Shown piece after piece: positions 21,106 through 32,900 of a DNA stretch of 47,500 bases (position 1 is its first letter; every line of letters begins with the position of its first letter). Origin of the DNA: Cryptococcus deneoformans JEC21. Taxonomy: Eukaryota > Basidiomycota > Tremellomycetes > Tremellales > Cryptococcaceae. The notes under the pieces are model-generated. The model was not told the origin of the DNA. It ran no database searches and saw nothing but the letters and a program-made list of their open reading frames with translations. The position numbers and the translations under genes are program-made. Location of the stretch: assembly GCF_000091045.1 (NCBI RefSeq), contig NC_006687.1, positions 662,501 to 710,000 on the forward strand, given 5' to 3'.

Positions 21106-21440
21106 TTAGATAGACGAGCTACGGAGAAGTTGGACCACTGTCTTGTTGGTGCGCTCCGAGGTGCCGTCGGTCTGAGGGTGGAAAGCCGTCGACATCTTGA
21201 ATTTCACATTCTGCTGGTCCCATAATGTCGTCCAGAATCGCGAGGTAAACAGCGTGTCGCGATCGGAGGTAATGGAGATCGGAAGACCATGGCGAGAAAC
21301 CCATTTGTCCCAAACCAGAATGGCCAGATCGCGAGCGTCGATGGTAGTAGAGCATGGGACCAGTTCGATAAACCCGGTGAGGCGGTCGGTGATAGTAAGT
21401 AGGTAGTCATACCCGCCCCGACTACGTGGTCTTTTTCGTT
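21106..21440 (-). mobile_element. Ty3/gypsy retrotransposon integrase fragment
   Basis: The minus strand encodes a piece of a Ty3/gypsy integrase catalytic core. Its visible order is GGYDYLLTITDRLTGFIELV, DKWVSRHGLPISITSDRD, and TAFHPQTDGTSERTNKTV. The three acidic catalytic positions (Asp in TITD, Asp in TSDRD, Glu in TSERTN) are all present. However, the zinc-binding HHCC domain, reverse transcriptase, RNase H and protease are missing, and the frame stops right after VVQLLR. It is a dead internal fragment, not a working element. The neighbouring gene tail at 20592-21070 lies immediately downstream of it on the same strand. Confidence 0.88.
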
Positions 21441-21479
21441 CAGACTCTATACCCTGCCACCACCTTATCCTTATTCCAC

Positions 21480-21747
21480 CCAAAGTTGGAACCGGTGGAA
21501 GCTACCCTTGCAGGACGCATGTAATGGGCTGATAGCTCGACGTAAGCGGAATCGATGGCGACGACTTGCCGCGACCCGGAAGCTGGCAGGGGAGCAGACA
21601 AAGAAGCAGACAGGAGGGGAGGAGTAGATGAGGCAGCAGACCGGAGAGTAGATGAGGCAGCAGATCGGGGAGCAGACGAATCAGCAGAAGGAAGGTACAG
21701 CAGAGGAGCCGACTGAAAGAAGTTATAGGGGGAACAAATGTTCCCCC
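21480..21747 (-). mobile_element. Low-complexity ORF fragment and hairpin, probably retroelement-derived
   Basis: On the minus strand an open frame reads Ser/Ala/Pro-rich sequence (SAASSTLRSAASSTPPLL) and then a more regular segment (VVAIDSAYVELSAHYMRPAR). Two tandem copies of a roughly 24-bp AGTAGATGAGGCAGCAGA unit are at about 21623-21671. At 21728-21747 a near-perfect hairpin has arms GGGGGAACA and TGTTCCCCC around AA. Order and strand would fit a Gag-side remnant followed by integrase after a large internal deletion. I cannot prove the Gag identity. Confidence 0.4.
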
Positions 21748-22394
21748 ATCAGACAGTCTAATCAGTATGAGCTTCAAATGTAGATAGATCCGTCATATGG
21801 AGGCTAAAAGTTCACCGACCTCTTTGCTACGGCATCGCCCACACTGGCCACCAACTTTTCTAGGCATCCAGGAGGCCCCACAAGAGATGCACGACGACGT
21901 CTGGATCGTGCATGAAGCCCGGCCAGGTCAAGTAAGACTACGCCAATCACCTGCTGCACAAGAGGACTCACTTTAGGTAAGGATTACGTCAAGCGGATTA
22001 TCCATGTATCTTTTACACCAGATACAATAATCCTCGTCCAGCTGAGGGAAATAGTGATCGCAAAAGCCGCAGGTGAGCAATAGATGTGAGGGAACGATGT
22101 TCTTATAAAAAGCAACGAGGAAACAGGAAGAAGAAAGTTGATGGATGGTGACATATAGCGAACAACAAGGAGATGCGATGGGGTAATGGATGGGCTGATG
22201 TCTAGGCAAAACAGGGTACCCGTCCAGTCACGACCAGTCCATTCATGTAGACTTGTTGAGTTGATGGGATCTGTATAGATGGTTAATGATGGTGGTACGT
22301 AAGAAAACAAATCTTAACAAACAACAACTTCCACATTTGAACATGGCGAAATTCTAAATTCAAGTTTTGCATTCCCATTCGGGGTTTTTTTTTG
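21748..22394. other. Non-coding remnant DNA in the relic region
   Basis: I see no conserved coding motif here. Short open frames exist on the minus strand but have no recognisable features. The block lies between the retroelement pieces and the right inverted-repeat arm and is probably decayed insertion DNA. Confidence 0.4.
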
Positions 22395-22455
22395 GGTGCA
22401 TTTTGCGCTCCGTTTCTCGCATCGCGTTTCGCTTTTTGCATTTTCACATTTTTAC
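22395..22455 (-). repeat. Right arm of a degenerate inverted repeat
   Basis: Read on the minus strand, this block is A-rich with GAAAATGCAAAAAGCGAAACGCGATGCGAG followed by GCGCAAAATGCAC in pieces, matching the pattern of the block at 20227-20295 in inverted orientation. The plus strand shows a T-run just left of it (nine or so T residues near 22385). Confidence 0.5.
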
Positions 22456-22666
22456 AAAATTGATCAACCGCCGCGGAGGCTAAAGATCAACGACGATTTC
22501 GGGAAGGAATGATCGGAATTTAGATTGTCATATAGTCATTATAATGGGTTGGTGCAACGAAGATTGACTACCTATTGAAAACCTTGTGTCCTTGTGGAGA
22601 TACGAAACGATATCATTAAGGGCTGATGCATTGAGCATGATGTTTTTATGATACTCCATCAAATGG

Positions 22667-24369
22667 CTAGCGTCGTTTCGCGTTGTCCAAGATTCTCCAA
22701 AAGTCAGCGACCACCTGTCTATCCGTATGTCTTTTGTTTCGGTCAATCTATGGTTACCAAAGGAAGTCAGCTACAGAAGGCCGTCCAATCACTTATCGGC
22801 AAGCGACATACCTTCATCTCCGTAACATTCCAATCCTTGACGGTTGGATTCACTGGATCATTGCCCCATTGGAAATAGATACCTTTGACTAGATTGTGTG
22901 ATTCTATCAGTTTTTATTCTACACTTTGAATTAAACGTACCGTGTTGAAAGAGAACTTTCGGATCATCCCATTTATAAGGCTTGAACTGCCATGTTTGTC
23001 CTGTGGTCACTACGCAAATTACCCGGTCCCTACAGCAGAGAGCTTGTTAATGCAAACTAAATCCATGGGGACAAAAAAGTCTTACCAAGCATCCTGGCCG
23101 AATTTCTGCAATGCGTCTGCACTGTCCACGATATAATACTTGCTGATCACATCACCATGAGGACCTGAACGTTTTCTGATCACAGGTATCATGTCTTCTG
23201 CTTTGACATTACCCTGAGATGCCTCCCTTTGTCTAACTGTTTCTGAAGATTCGAAACTGGAGGCGTATTCAGCGAGACTTTAATGAATATCATGAAGAGA
23301 CAACTGACACTCCTTGTTCCAAGAACTTTTTAACATTCCACATGGTAATGAGACTGGTGGGTGAAGAAGAAATGACAATGATGGGGTTGGTAGAACGCGC
23401 CTTTTTAGCTCGGTTCAAATCTGCAAAAGTGGGTTATTGAGTATTACTACGCAAAGCTAAATGGCAAGTAGATGTATGTCAACCTACCAGACTGTGAAGC
23501 AGTGGCTGCAGTAGGCTGCTTTCCACCTTTTTCAAAGGAAGTTCGCAAGGCCTTGATCTTTTCGTGCATAATGTTTCTTTGAAAGGCTTCAAAGTTCTGA
23601 TATTCGTTAGTTTAGGTCTTAAAAGGGTTGTAAGAGATAAGTGGCTTACGTTGGCTTTACCTCCAGCGGAGGATCGAAGGATGCTATTCCGGTCTCGAAG
23701 CTCAATCTCTTCCGATCTCAACTTACATGCTTGTCAGCGATCAGATGTTAGTAACTTTCAATGCAAGATTTACCTTTCTGCAAAATTCGCGGTCAATAAC
23801 ATCGACTTCATACTTTCGTTTCGCTTGCGCAGATGCCCTTGATGGGCCTGCCTCTACCGTCGATTCCAGTGCTGACGGCAATGCTTCAGCCGTCGCCGAC
23901 GCTGCGGAATCCCCTGCTGGCTGTTGCTCTGTACACCTCATTAATTAACTAATCTTATGCATGCGTAGGCCAACTTACTGGCACCTTCCTCTCCCTTCGC
24001 TACAATCCTCCCTTCCCCATCCCCCTTTCCCAACAAATAGTCAACCGCAGGTCTTCTATCAGTGATTGCGACGTAACCAACACCACCAGCCTGACCCTTT
24101 ATCAAATAATCCCTGACTCCACTGTCTTTCTCAACCCACGCGAGGTAAAGCTGACCGATATTATAAAATTCTGAAGTAGAGCCGGGCTTTGAAGTGTACC
24201 GGGTTGGTGTGTCTTTGGGGAGATTGATGGGGTTTGCAATCGAAGTGAAGGACAGATAGGCCGCGAGAGCGAGAGTTGGTGCTGGTTCTGAAGCGGCCGT
24301 GAGAAGTTGAGGAGGATTTGAAGACTGTAAGGATGTCTTCAGGAGATCCAAGGGATCGTGTAACGTCAT
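22667..24369 (-). CDS. CDC73: Paf1 complex subunit Cdc73
   Basis: Cdc73 (parafibromin) is a Paf1 complex subunit that links elongating RNA polymerase II to histone modification. Nine exons are inferred: 23979-24369, 23774-23928, 23650-23721, 23488-23596, 23309-23420, 23086-23277, 22941-23029, 22812-22882 and 22667-22714. They sum to 1239 nt, or 412 residues. The N-terminus ([14 protein letters not shown]) matches the family start; upstream in-frame sequence is treated as 5' UTR. The middle has [17 protein letters not shown]. The C-terminal Ras-like Cdc73 domain begins at [25 protein letters not shown] and includes [38 protein letters not shown] and [10 protein letters not shown]. The last intron acceptor is the least certain splice call. 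The 3' end lies about 0.2 kb from the relic region but the gene looks intact. It shares a 291-bp promoter region with RAB4. Confidence 0.92.
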
Positions 24370-24660
24370 TTTGGACTGCTGGATGTGTTGAATGACGATG
24401 CTGGGGGTTGTATGTGAATATTGTCTTGAAGGGAGAATGTATACAAGTTCCAAACAGCGAGCTGCGAGCAGAGCTTGCAATGATGAGTCTCGGGGGACTT
24501 TGTGCCTCCACCTAACTTGACAACCCAACGCGCTCCTTGCACCTGGCGCCCATCTATTCTCTCGAAATACGTAGTAGCACGTCTCTTGTGTAATACCCCT
24601 TCGCATGCCAGTAACTTCTCCAGAGCAACCATCAACCACTATAAGCGAAAGCATTGCAGC
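24370..24660. promoter_or_regulatory. Shared divergent promoter, CDC73 and RAB4
   Basis: These 291 bp lie between head-to-head start codons. The CDC73 reading frame stays open upstream of its ATG across this region, but the upstream residues show no conservation pattern, so I read it as untranslated. No obvious TATA box. Confidence 0.45.
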
Positions 24661-25804
<1,144 letters not shown>

Positions 25805-26411
25805 TATCCGATAGATACCGGGGGCTTCAGTAGTTATATCTTTTTTGTCGCCCGTCCATCCGCGGTCGTTCATATGTCGTTGTACAAATTGTGTATGTTT
25901 CTGCAATTACCCCAATTAATGCCGAAAAGTCCTTGTAGTTTAGCAGGCTTATGCATAAGAAAGAGCAGCACCGGAACGGAACAACTCAAACTGGGAGATC
26001 AAATTTCATGCATGCGTGAGTCGAGCATGGAGCTAAAGTGGAGAAATAGATGATGGCTTCCGAGTAAAACCGATGACATAAGAACCGGTTAGCCAGTTGA
26101 CCGGACGGGTTTGTCCAAGATTCAAGAACATTTGCGAAGTCAATCTTCAATCCAGTACGTGGTCTGCTGTCTATATATAAGACGATCGTCTCCAACATGC
26201 TACGAATTCAATCTCGCCAGAACAATAATCAAGTTCCTGTCCTATCTTAGCTCAAGCGCATCTCCAGTCAGACTCGGAATATTCAACAGAGGAAAGGAAG
26301 GAAGCAATTCAACAACGAAACAACTTAATACTCGCCGACACCCAGGCTTACTTTAGCATTCCATTGTAGCCAGTCGTCAATAGCCAATAGCCCCCCTTGA
26401 ATCTTAGTCCT
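25805..26411. promoter_or_regulatory. RAB4 3' region and carrier promoter
   Basis: No gene is supported. A TATATATAA sequence at 26173-26180, about 235 bp before the next ATG, is a plausible TATA box for the mitochondrial carrier gene. The following stretch would then be its long 5' UTR. Confidence 0.45.
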
Positions 26412-27781
26412 ATGTCTTCTACAACATCCAAACCCTTTGGGGGAGGCGTCACTGGTGACAGAGTGGCCCCTCCTCCTCCCAAGGCCATAAGCGGTAAAGA
26501 GAAGGTACCTCTGAGTACGCATCTGATCGCGGGTGGTGTCGCTGGCTTAGCAGAATCACTTGCTTGGTGAGTATCGAATGATGTAAAACTGTGTAATTCC
26601 TTCTAAATGGCTGATCTTTTTGGATAGTCATCCTTTGGATACCATTAAGGTTCGAATGCAACTATCAAAATCCAGAAAAGCGAAGGGAGTAAGTCTTCCT
26701 CCCATTCCTCTCACTTCTGTCAATTTTAACCGAATCATCTTTGTTGCAGCTCAAACCATTAGGCTTCTTTGCGACAGGAAGACAAATTGCTGCTCGTGAG
26801 ACACCTCTGGGCCTGTACAAGGGTCTTGGTGCTGTCGTTAGCGGAATTGTACCCAAGATGGCCATTCGTTTTGCTAGTTTCGAGAGTAAGTCGTGCAGTT
26901 AACACCTTAATCTAAGGGTTGTCGTATTAATGTAGGGTGCAGTGTACAAGGGATGGTTATCGAATCCTGATGGAAGCATCTCCTCGAAAGCCACATTTTT
27001 AGCTGGTCTCGGTGCCGGTGCGACAGAGGCGGTAGCTGTCGTGACACCCATGGAAGTAATTAAGATTCGCCTGCAAGCTCAGCAACGTAAGTCGCACGAT
27101 GTAAAAAAGGGAAGCAAATCACTTATTGCCGATATTTACAGACTCATTGGCTGATCCCCTCGACATCCCTAGATATCGCAACGCCGCCCACGCTGCCTTT
27201 ACCATTGTCCGAGAGGAAGGAATCGCTACCCTCTATCGGGGTGTTTCCCTCACCGCCCTCCGACAAGCGACAAATCAAGGTGTGAATTTCACAGCTTATC
27301 AGCAATTTAAGAAATGGGCCATGGACTTCCAACCGCAGCATAAGGAATCAGGCCAACTGCCAAGCTGGCAGACTATGATTTTAGGCTTGGTTAGTGGTGC
27401 CATGGGACCATTCTCCAACGCTCCAATTGATACTATTAAAACGTGAGTGTCATCTCAATTTTTATCATATGGGCCTATGGGACTTAATCTGCTATTACCA
27501 GTCGTATTCAGAAAGCTTCAAAAGTGGAAGGGGAAACCGCCCTATCCCGGATGGCCAAGGTCGCTTCGGAAATGTTTAGGAACGAAGGGGCCAAGGCGTT
27601 TTACAAGGGTATTACTCCTCGTGTCTTGCGTGTGGCTCCTGGCCAGGCTATTGTGTTCACTGTCAGTGCTTGATTGGAAACAAGAGTCCAATACTGACCT
27701 GTTGTATAGGTGTATGAGCGTGTGAAGAAGATGATTGATGTTGCAAAGGGAACTGCTTTAGGTGCCGAATACGATGAGTAG
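26412..27781 (+). CDS. SFC1: Mitochondrial carrier, succinate/fumarate (SFC1/ACR1) type
   Basis: This is a mitochondrial inner-membrane carrier, probably exchanging cytosolic succinate for matrix fumarate to feed gluconeogenesis from C2 compounds. Exons 26412-26566, 26628-26688, 26750-26885, 26943-27086, 27142-27442, 27502-27661 and 27710-27781 give 342 residues. Three tandem carrier repeats are seen, each with the Px[DE]xxK-type signature: HPLDTIKVRMQ, TPMEVIKIRLQAQ and APIDTIKTRIQ. The first two are followed by GLYKGLGAVVSGIVPKMAIRF and LYRGVSLTALRQATNQGVNF. The MAIRFASFE and TNQGVNFTAY contact-site segments resemble the yeast Sfc1 group rather than citrate carriers. A Pro/Gly-rich N-terminal extension of about 30 residues is present. 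It converges on the AGGF1-like gene, with 84 bp between stops. The subfamily call is by recognition only. Confidence 0.85.
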
Positions 27782-27865
27782 CATGTAAAAAGGACGGGGT
27801 TTTACGAGTAAAACGTATGCACTGTATGCATCAGATCTATTACAACAGAGATACAATCTTACAAA

Positions 27866-29442
27866 TCAAGATTTTTGGCCTGCAACATCTCCCCATCTCC
27901 TGAGTTTCCCTTTCACTCTCCAGTCTTCACCGTCATCAATACTTCCTTCCGCGCCAATACCGCGTTTTCGAACTCTTGTATGGGTCATAATGGGATCCGC
28001 CCGTCCTGTGCCATCTTTTCCTAAACCTTCCCCCCGTTGCCAACCCTGTCGTCCCAGGAAATCTTCGGCGAACTTATTTTCCACGGGTGCAACTTCTACT
28101 GGGGCGTCGGTATGGCCCGTAAAACGAGCCTGACCACCGCGTGGAGGGGAGGGGCGATGTAGTCCTCGACGCATGGCCGAACGATCAATGTACCCTCTAG
28201 ATGGCATATTTTGCGCTGAAGCTGATCCTTCCTCAGACCCGCCCCTATTCAGCAGACTCTCCCTCAGATTTGCCATTTCTATCTTCCTTTTGGCCTCTCT
28301 ATTCCCTCGCCTCTGCTGAGAATTCATAGCAACGTCCCAAACCTTCTCTTCGTATCCTGCGGCGTCTTGTGTATTGTTTACAAAAGTCTCTCCTGTGTCC
28401 AGAGGCAATTCATTGCCTCCTTTAAGTTGACATGTATCGCATGGCCAAGAAGCATGAATATGTGCTTGAAATGTGGTAGAGCCAATGACGAAGAGCGAAA
28501 GATGAAAGAGGGGAAAAGGTTTCGATGAATGTTTCGGGATGGACAACCGTTTATGAGCTCGGATTCCTGTATCGTTATTACTAGCTTGATCGCTCGCATT
28601 CGAGGGAGAAACGAATGTCCCGTGGGTTGAGCCTGCAAGGGTATGTTAACCATGCCAAAAAGCGAGAGTACCAATGGCTCACCCAGATCAACAATCCACC
28701 ACCCCTCTCTGCTCTTTTCGCCGTCCTCTTCGACCTCAACCTGCTGGTCTCCATTCTCTCCCCAAAAGATAAGGGCATGAGTCTTGCTTACTTCCATTTC
28801 CCTCAGCCTAACCCTTGCTGGTGCTCCCTTCTCGCATTTATCCCTACCTATCTGCACGCCCCCTTCTCTCGTATCGATGACAGCTATTTGACCAGCGCTA
28901 ACCTTAGGAGATTTGGTGGAGACAACCACCAGACGAAGTAGAGTATAGTCTGGAGGTTCTGGAGGCATCCCACTCACGGAGACCAAAGTATCAGGAGGAG
29001 GGGTGGTATTAGTGCTTCTATGGGAAGATATAGCTTCCGCCGCTGTCGAACCTTCCCTAAACTCTCCAGCACCATAATGCACACCCTCAAGAGTGCCATG
29101 TTCTCCATTTCTCTTTTCTTTTTTCTTAGCTGCCTTTTCTATCTCTGCAAGCTTTTCAGGCTCCATAAGCCCTCCCCAGCCTACATCATCTGGAATCTCG
29201 CCTTCCTCTATTATTTGCGGTCTTCCATCTAGGTTCGTTGTGGTAGGAGTCAACGGATCTTCGAGTGACTGTTGATGGTGGATATTTGAGCCAGAAGCCT
29301 GATGAAATTCGGAAGCAGTATGATAAGTCCACTGCCCAGTGGCTGAGTCATGAATGGCGTAGGTATTGGAAGGGGCGTGATAGAAAACTCCTGTGCTGGA
29401 GTCAAACACCCAAGTATCTTGAGGGGCGGCACCGGAGGTCAT
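27866..29442 (-). CDS. AGGF1-like protein: OCRE, FHA and G-patch domains
   Basis: Two exons (28683-29442, 27866-28632) encode 508 residues. In order: an OCRE-like aromatic repeat at residues about 10-45 (WVFDSSTGVFYHAPSNTYAI, then ATGQWTY); an FHA domain at about 168-290 with GGVQIGRD, EVSKTHALIFW and VDLGSTHGTFV; and a G-patch near 437-475 (AEDFLGRQGWQRGEGLGKD). This exact order is that of AGGF1, a human angiogenic factor; in fungi and plants such proteins are thought to act in RNA processing. The intron lies inside the FHA core, between DLG and STHGTFV. The frame is open upstream, but the ATG at 29442 starts just before the OCRE repeat and is the most likely start. FHA phosphothreonine contacts (Arg in IGRD, Ser in EVSKTH, STHGT) look intact. 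Confidence 0.88.
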
Positions 29443-29935
29443 TCGTGGAAAACCGCTTGCTGCGAGATGCCCTTCAATTGTTCTGGTTGTAAAATGTCTG
29501 AATGGAAAGCAAGATATGAGTATAGGGCGGCCGAGAAATTCACAACGATGGACGATGTCTGATGTCCAACGGCAAACGCTTACTTGCTGCAATGAAAGTT
29601 ACAGACGACGGATAAGCACAGAGGAAACCGTAAACGAACGCAGGAAAACATGAAGACACCTTCATCGAATAAACAATCTTCCACGTCACGGTAGCTCACT
29701 GCTGCTGTTGCTGGCTTACTGGCTTGCTGCTGCTGCCGAGAAAACCCTCCAGCTTATTACATAACGAGACAAAATTGGCCGAGAAGAAGTGCTTGAAAAG
29801 TCATTCGCCGACACTGGGTAAATAAAAGCACGTAACTGTTGAGTGCCGAGATACTACGCAACTGCCTGTCATATCTCGAAGTCTCGGTACTACTGCAGGT
29901 TACACAAGTAGCTGCTTTAACTTCCCTCCTCTTTT
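29443..29935. promoter_or_regulatory. Divergent intergenic region, AGGF1-like and THADA/TRM732
   Basis: These 493 bp separate two head-to-head genes. A CTGCTG-rich patch occurs near 29698-29735. Nothing else could be identified. Confidence 0.4.
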
Positions 29936-32900
29936 ATGTCGCCTTCCCATAGCATCGTCGGGCTGGAGAAGCTTGAAACTTGCCGTAAAGCGCTATTGAA
30001 AGCCAGTCCTCAAGATCTGCAAGATGTGTGAGTACTCTACTGATATACAAATCTTGGGCGGCGATTGATCTCTTTTATAAATTACAGCCAACTACTTTCA
30101 GAAGCCACAGAAATCATTCTGAGTCCTCAAGAAGAAAAGCTCCACCTCAAACTGCTGGAGTTGCTCCTTGCACTTTTACGGCAGCTTACTACAGTACTAT
30201 CACTATCGCCCAATGGACCAGTTCGCTCCTTGGCGCAGGACAGACTAGCGCCTGAATTTCAACCTGGAAAGCCCCTCATATTATTCCTTTCAGCAAATAT
30301 TGATCATGGGCTCAAGGTTCAACAAACACGTTCAGTAGAGGTGCTTGCGGCAGCCGCCAAATTGGCGGTCACCATATCGTCCCAGGGTATATTGGCCTCG
30401 TCGGCCTCATCTGCGGCACGCCATGACAACTTCATGGTCCCATTATTCACATGTATTGCCGGCGGAGACGTCACAAATCGTGGTGACTTGTCAATTCTGA
30501 TCGCTTTACTTCCATACATCCCGCCTAGCGCAATTCCCTCAAGTTTGTTCGATAAACTCTTAAGCGAATTACACGTGGCTCACAACGCCAGTGTACGTTG
30601 CCATTTGGCCGCCGATCTTGCCATTGTCCTTGGTGGTGCATCCCTAGCGGCTCCCTCTTCCAATCTACCATCCACTCCTGAACAACAGAAGCGTATTCTG
30701 TTGCCACTACGTTCTGCCTTTGCAACTTCCCAACCGTCATCCACTTTACTTCATGTGTCGCGATATTTATTGCCACGCCTTTTCAGTCTCTTTCCTTCCT
30801 TACTTTTAACCCTTTTATCCATGCTAGGCGCACCGGATCCTGTTTACGGGGCATGGGTAGCTGTTGCGTCGATTGGCGTGCAACAGGGATTAATCAGCAT
30901 AGAGGATCTACCGCAAGAAGATGTCATGGTTGTCTTAGAAAGTGACGAGCCTGAAACACGGTTAAGGGCATTTGAGCTTGTGAGCGGGCGAAAAGAGTAT
31001 ACGGAAAGCGTTATAGAATTGATCAAATTGAGTTTCAAGCGTAACGAAGCCCTCTCAAGTGCCGGGTATGTTTGTTTACCTATTTTTTTGTTCTTCGACA
31101 GAATTTGGGAGTAACCGATTGCGATATTAGTGCTCGTTCTGCTTTCTCCTCAGCTACCTATGCTTTTTTCGTCCGTCTTCATCAGTATGAGACTTTGGCG
31201 CGTCGTACGCTGCGCAAATTATCTAAACAACCCAATACGTCTTCTACGGTCACCGAAGCCACACAACTGCGAGGATCACTCTCCAAAACAGCGGATTTCC
31301 ACTCTTGGTTTCTTCATTTCATCCATGATAATCTATGGCACGCACGAAGATACCCTGTTTTTAGGGTGTTATTGGTGCTAAATTTGCTAGGAAGATACTT
31401 GGAGGTGTTTGGTGATGATGAAGGAGTACAAGGCAAGATCTATACACAAGACATGGTGGAAAATCTGCTTGCTTGCCAAGCAAGCGAATTCACAGAGGTG
31501 CGATCCAGAGCGCGCAAGATGTGAGTTTATGTTTTCTGGAATTTGTTTGTAACTAACACCTGGCATAGCCTGGATGACGCCAAGGTTTCGCTGACTGGTT
31601 ACGAGTCCCTTCATACACCATCCGCACAAGCTTTGCTTGTCTCAGCTTTTGCCTCGTTGGATCATCCTCGAAAGACCCAAGCCGAGGCAGGTAAAGCTGC
31701 CCTTTGCATTCTTTTTGGGAAAGTCGTCCACTATGGCACAGTAAGAGAGTCTTTGGAGTTTGTGCAGAATATAATTACGAAGCTGGAGAAGGGAGTTGAG
31801 GTTATCGAAAGAGACTTGGTGCAAATAGAAAATCATCCTCTTCATGGTTTACTCGGAGCCATCAAGTCAATACTTGTTTCTTTCAAGTCTACATGGTCAT
31901 ATGTGCTGACATAGTTCTAGGGACGTCATCCTATGTCTGAACATCAAGACAGTTGAAGCACAGCAAACTTGGTCTCCGATATTCCGTCAACTTATGTCTC
32001 TTGTTATTCGTATCTGGAACGCAACTCGTGCTGTCATTTCCCTGGCCCCCTCTGGACTGGTGTCTGCGGACGAAAACGGTGTGGAAGGTAGTGCCAGGGC
32101 TGATCACGAAATAGCTAGGGCCTATGAGGTGCTCGGCGGAGGGGAAGAAGGAGAAGAGGAAGATGGGATGGATCATACGGGACTATTATTTGGCTGTTGG
32201 CGAGCAACTATGACAGCTGGGTAAGAAGCTTGAAATTTTACAGGCTTTTCGACCATAAAGCTGATGGATTTTAGGGAGCTGCTAGCTGCCATTTTCATTT
32301 TACCCCTCGCACGAGGCGGTCCGTCTCAGCTCATTTGGTCGGTTCAGGACGTCAACGCTGCTGGCACAACGTTCCTCACTTGGTTGCATGAGATTCGACA
32401 CCGCGGTACTTTTTCAAAGCTTGCCAACGCCTTTGCTCAACTGGTAGAGGCAGTACGGGCGATTGAAAGCCTGCAAAGTCTATGCGATGATTGGTTAACA
32501 GATGAATTGAGAGCAATTTCTTCTGACCAGCATTCAACCACTAGGCGATCGGCTGCTTTACCGTATAGTATATTGTCAATCGTATCCAATTCTGAGGCAC
32601 TGCTGGAAAAGGCAGTGACCTCGCTCCTCGAGTTTGCCAAGGTTGAAAATGCGTCGACGTCAAATGTCACCAAAGTTCATGCGCTAAATGTCCTCAAAAT
32701 CGTATTGCTCGATGCCAGACAAACTAAGTGGTTTGATGTGTGGTTTGAGCGAAGTGTGATCACTGCTCTTCAGGCCTTTGAATCACCAGAGTAAGTGCTC
32801 TGTGAATTCTCAAATCTCCATTTGCTCATCGGCAATCATAGCTGGAATGTTCGGAATGTTGGTCTTATTCTCTTTTCCACTCTCGTCCACCGTTGCCTTG

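Noticed and set aside
24370..24654. N-terminal extension of CDC73
   Set aside because: The frame is open, but the ATG at 24369 matches the expected start and the upstream residues show no family pattern.
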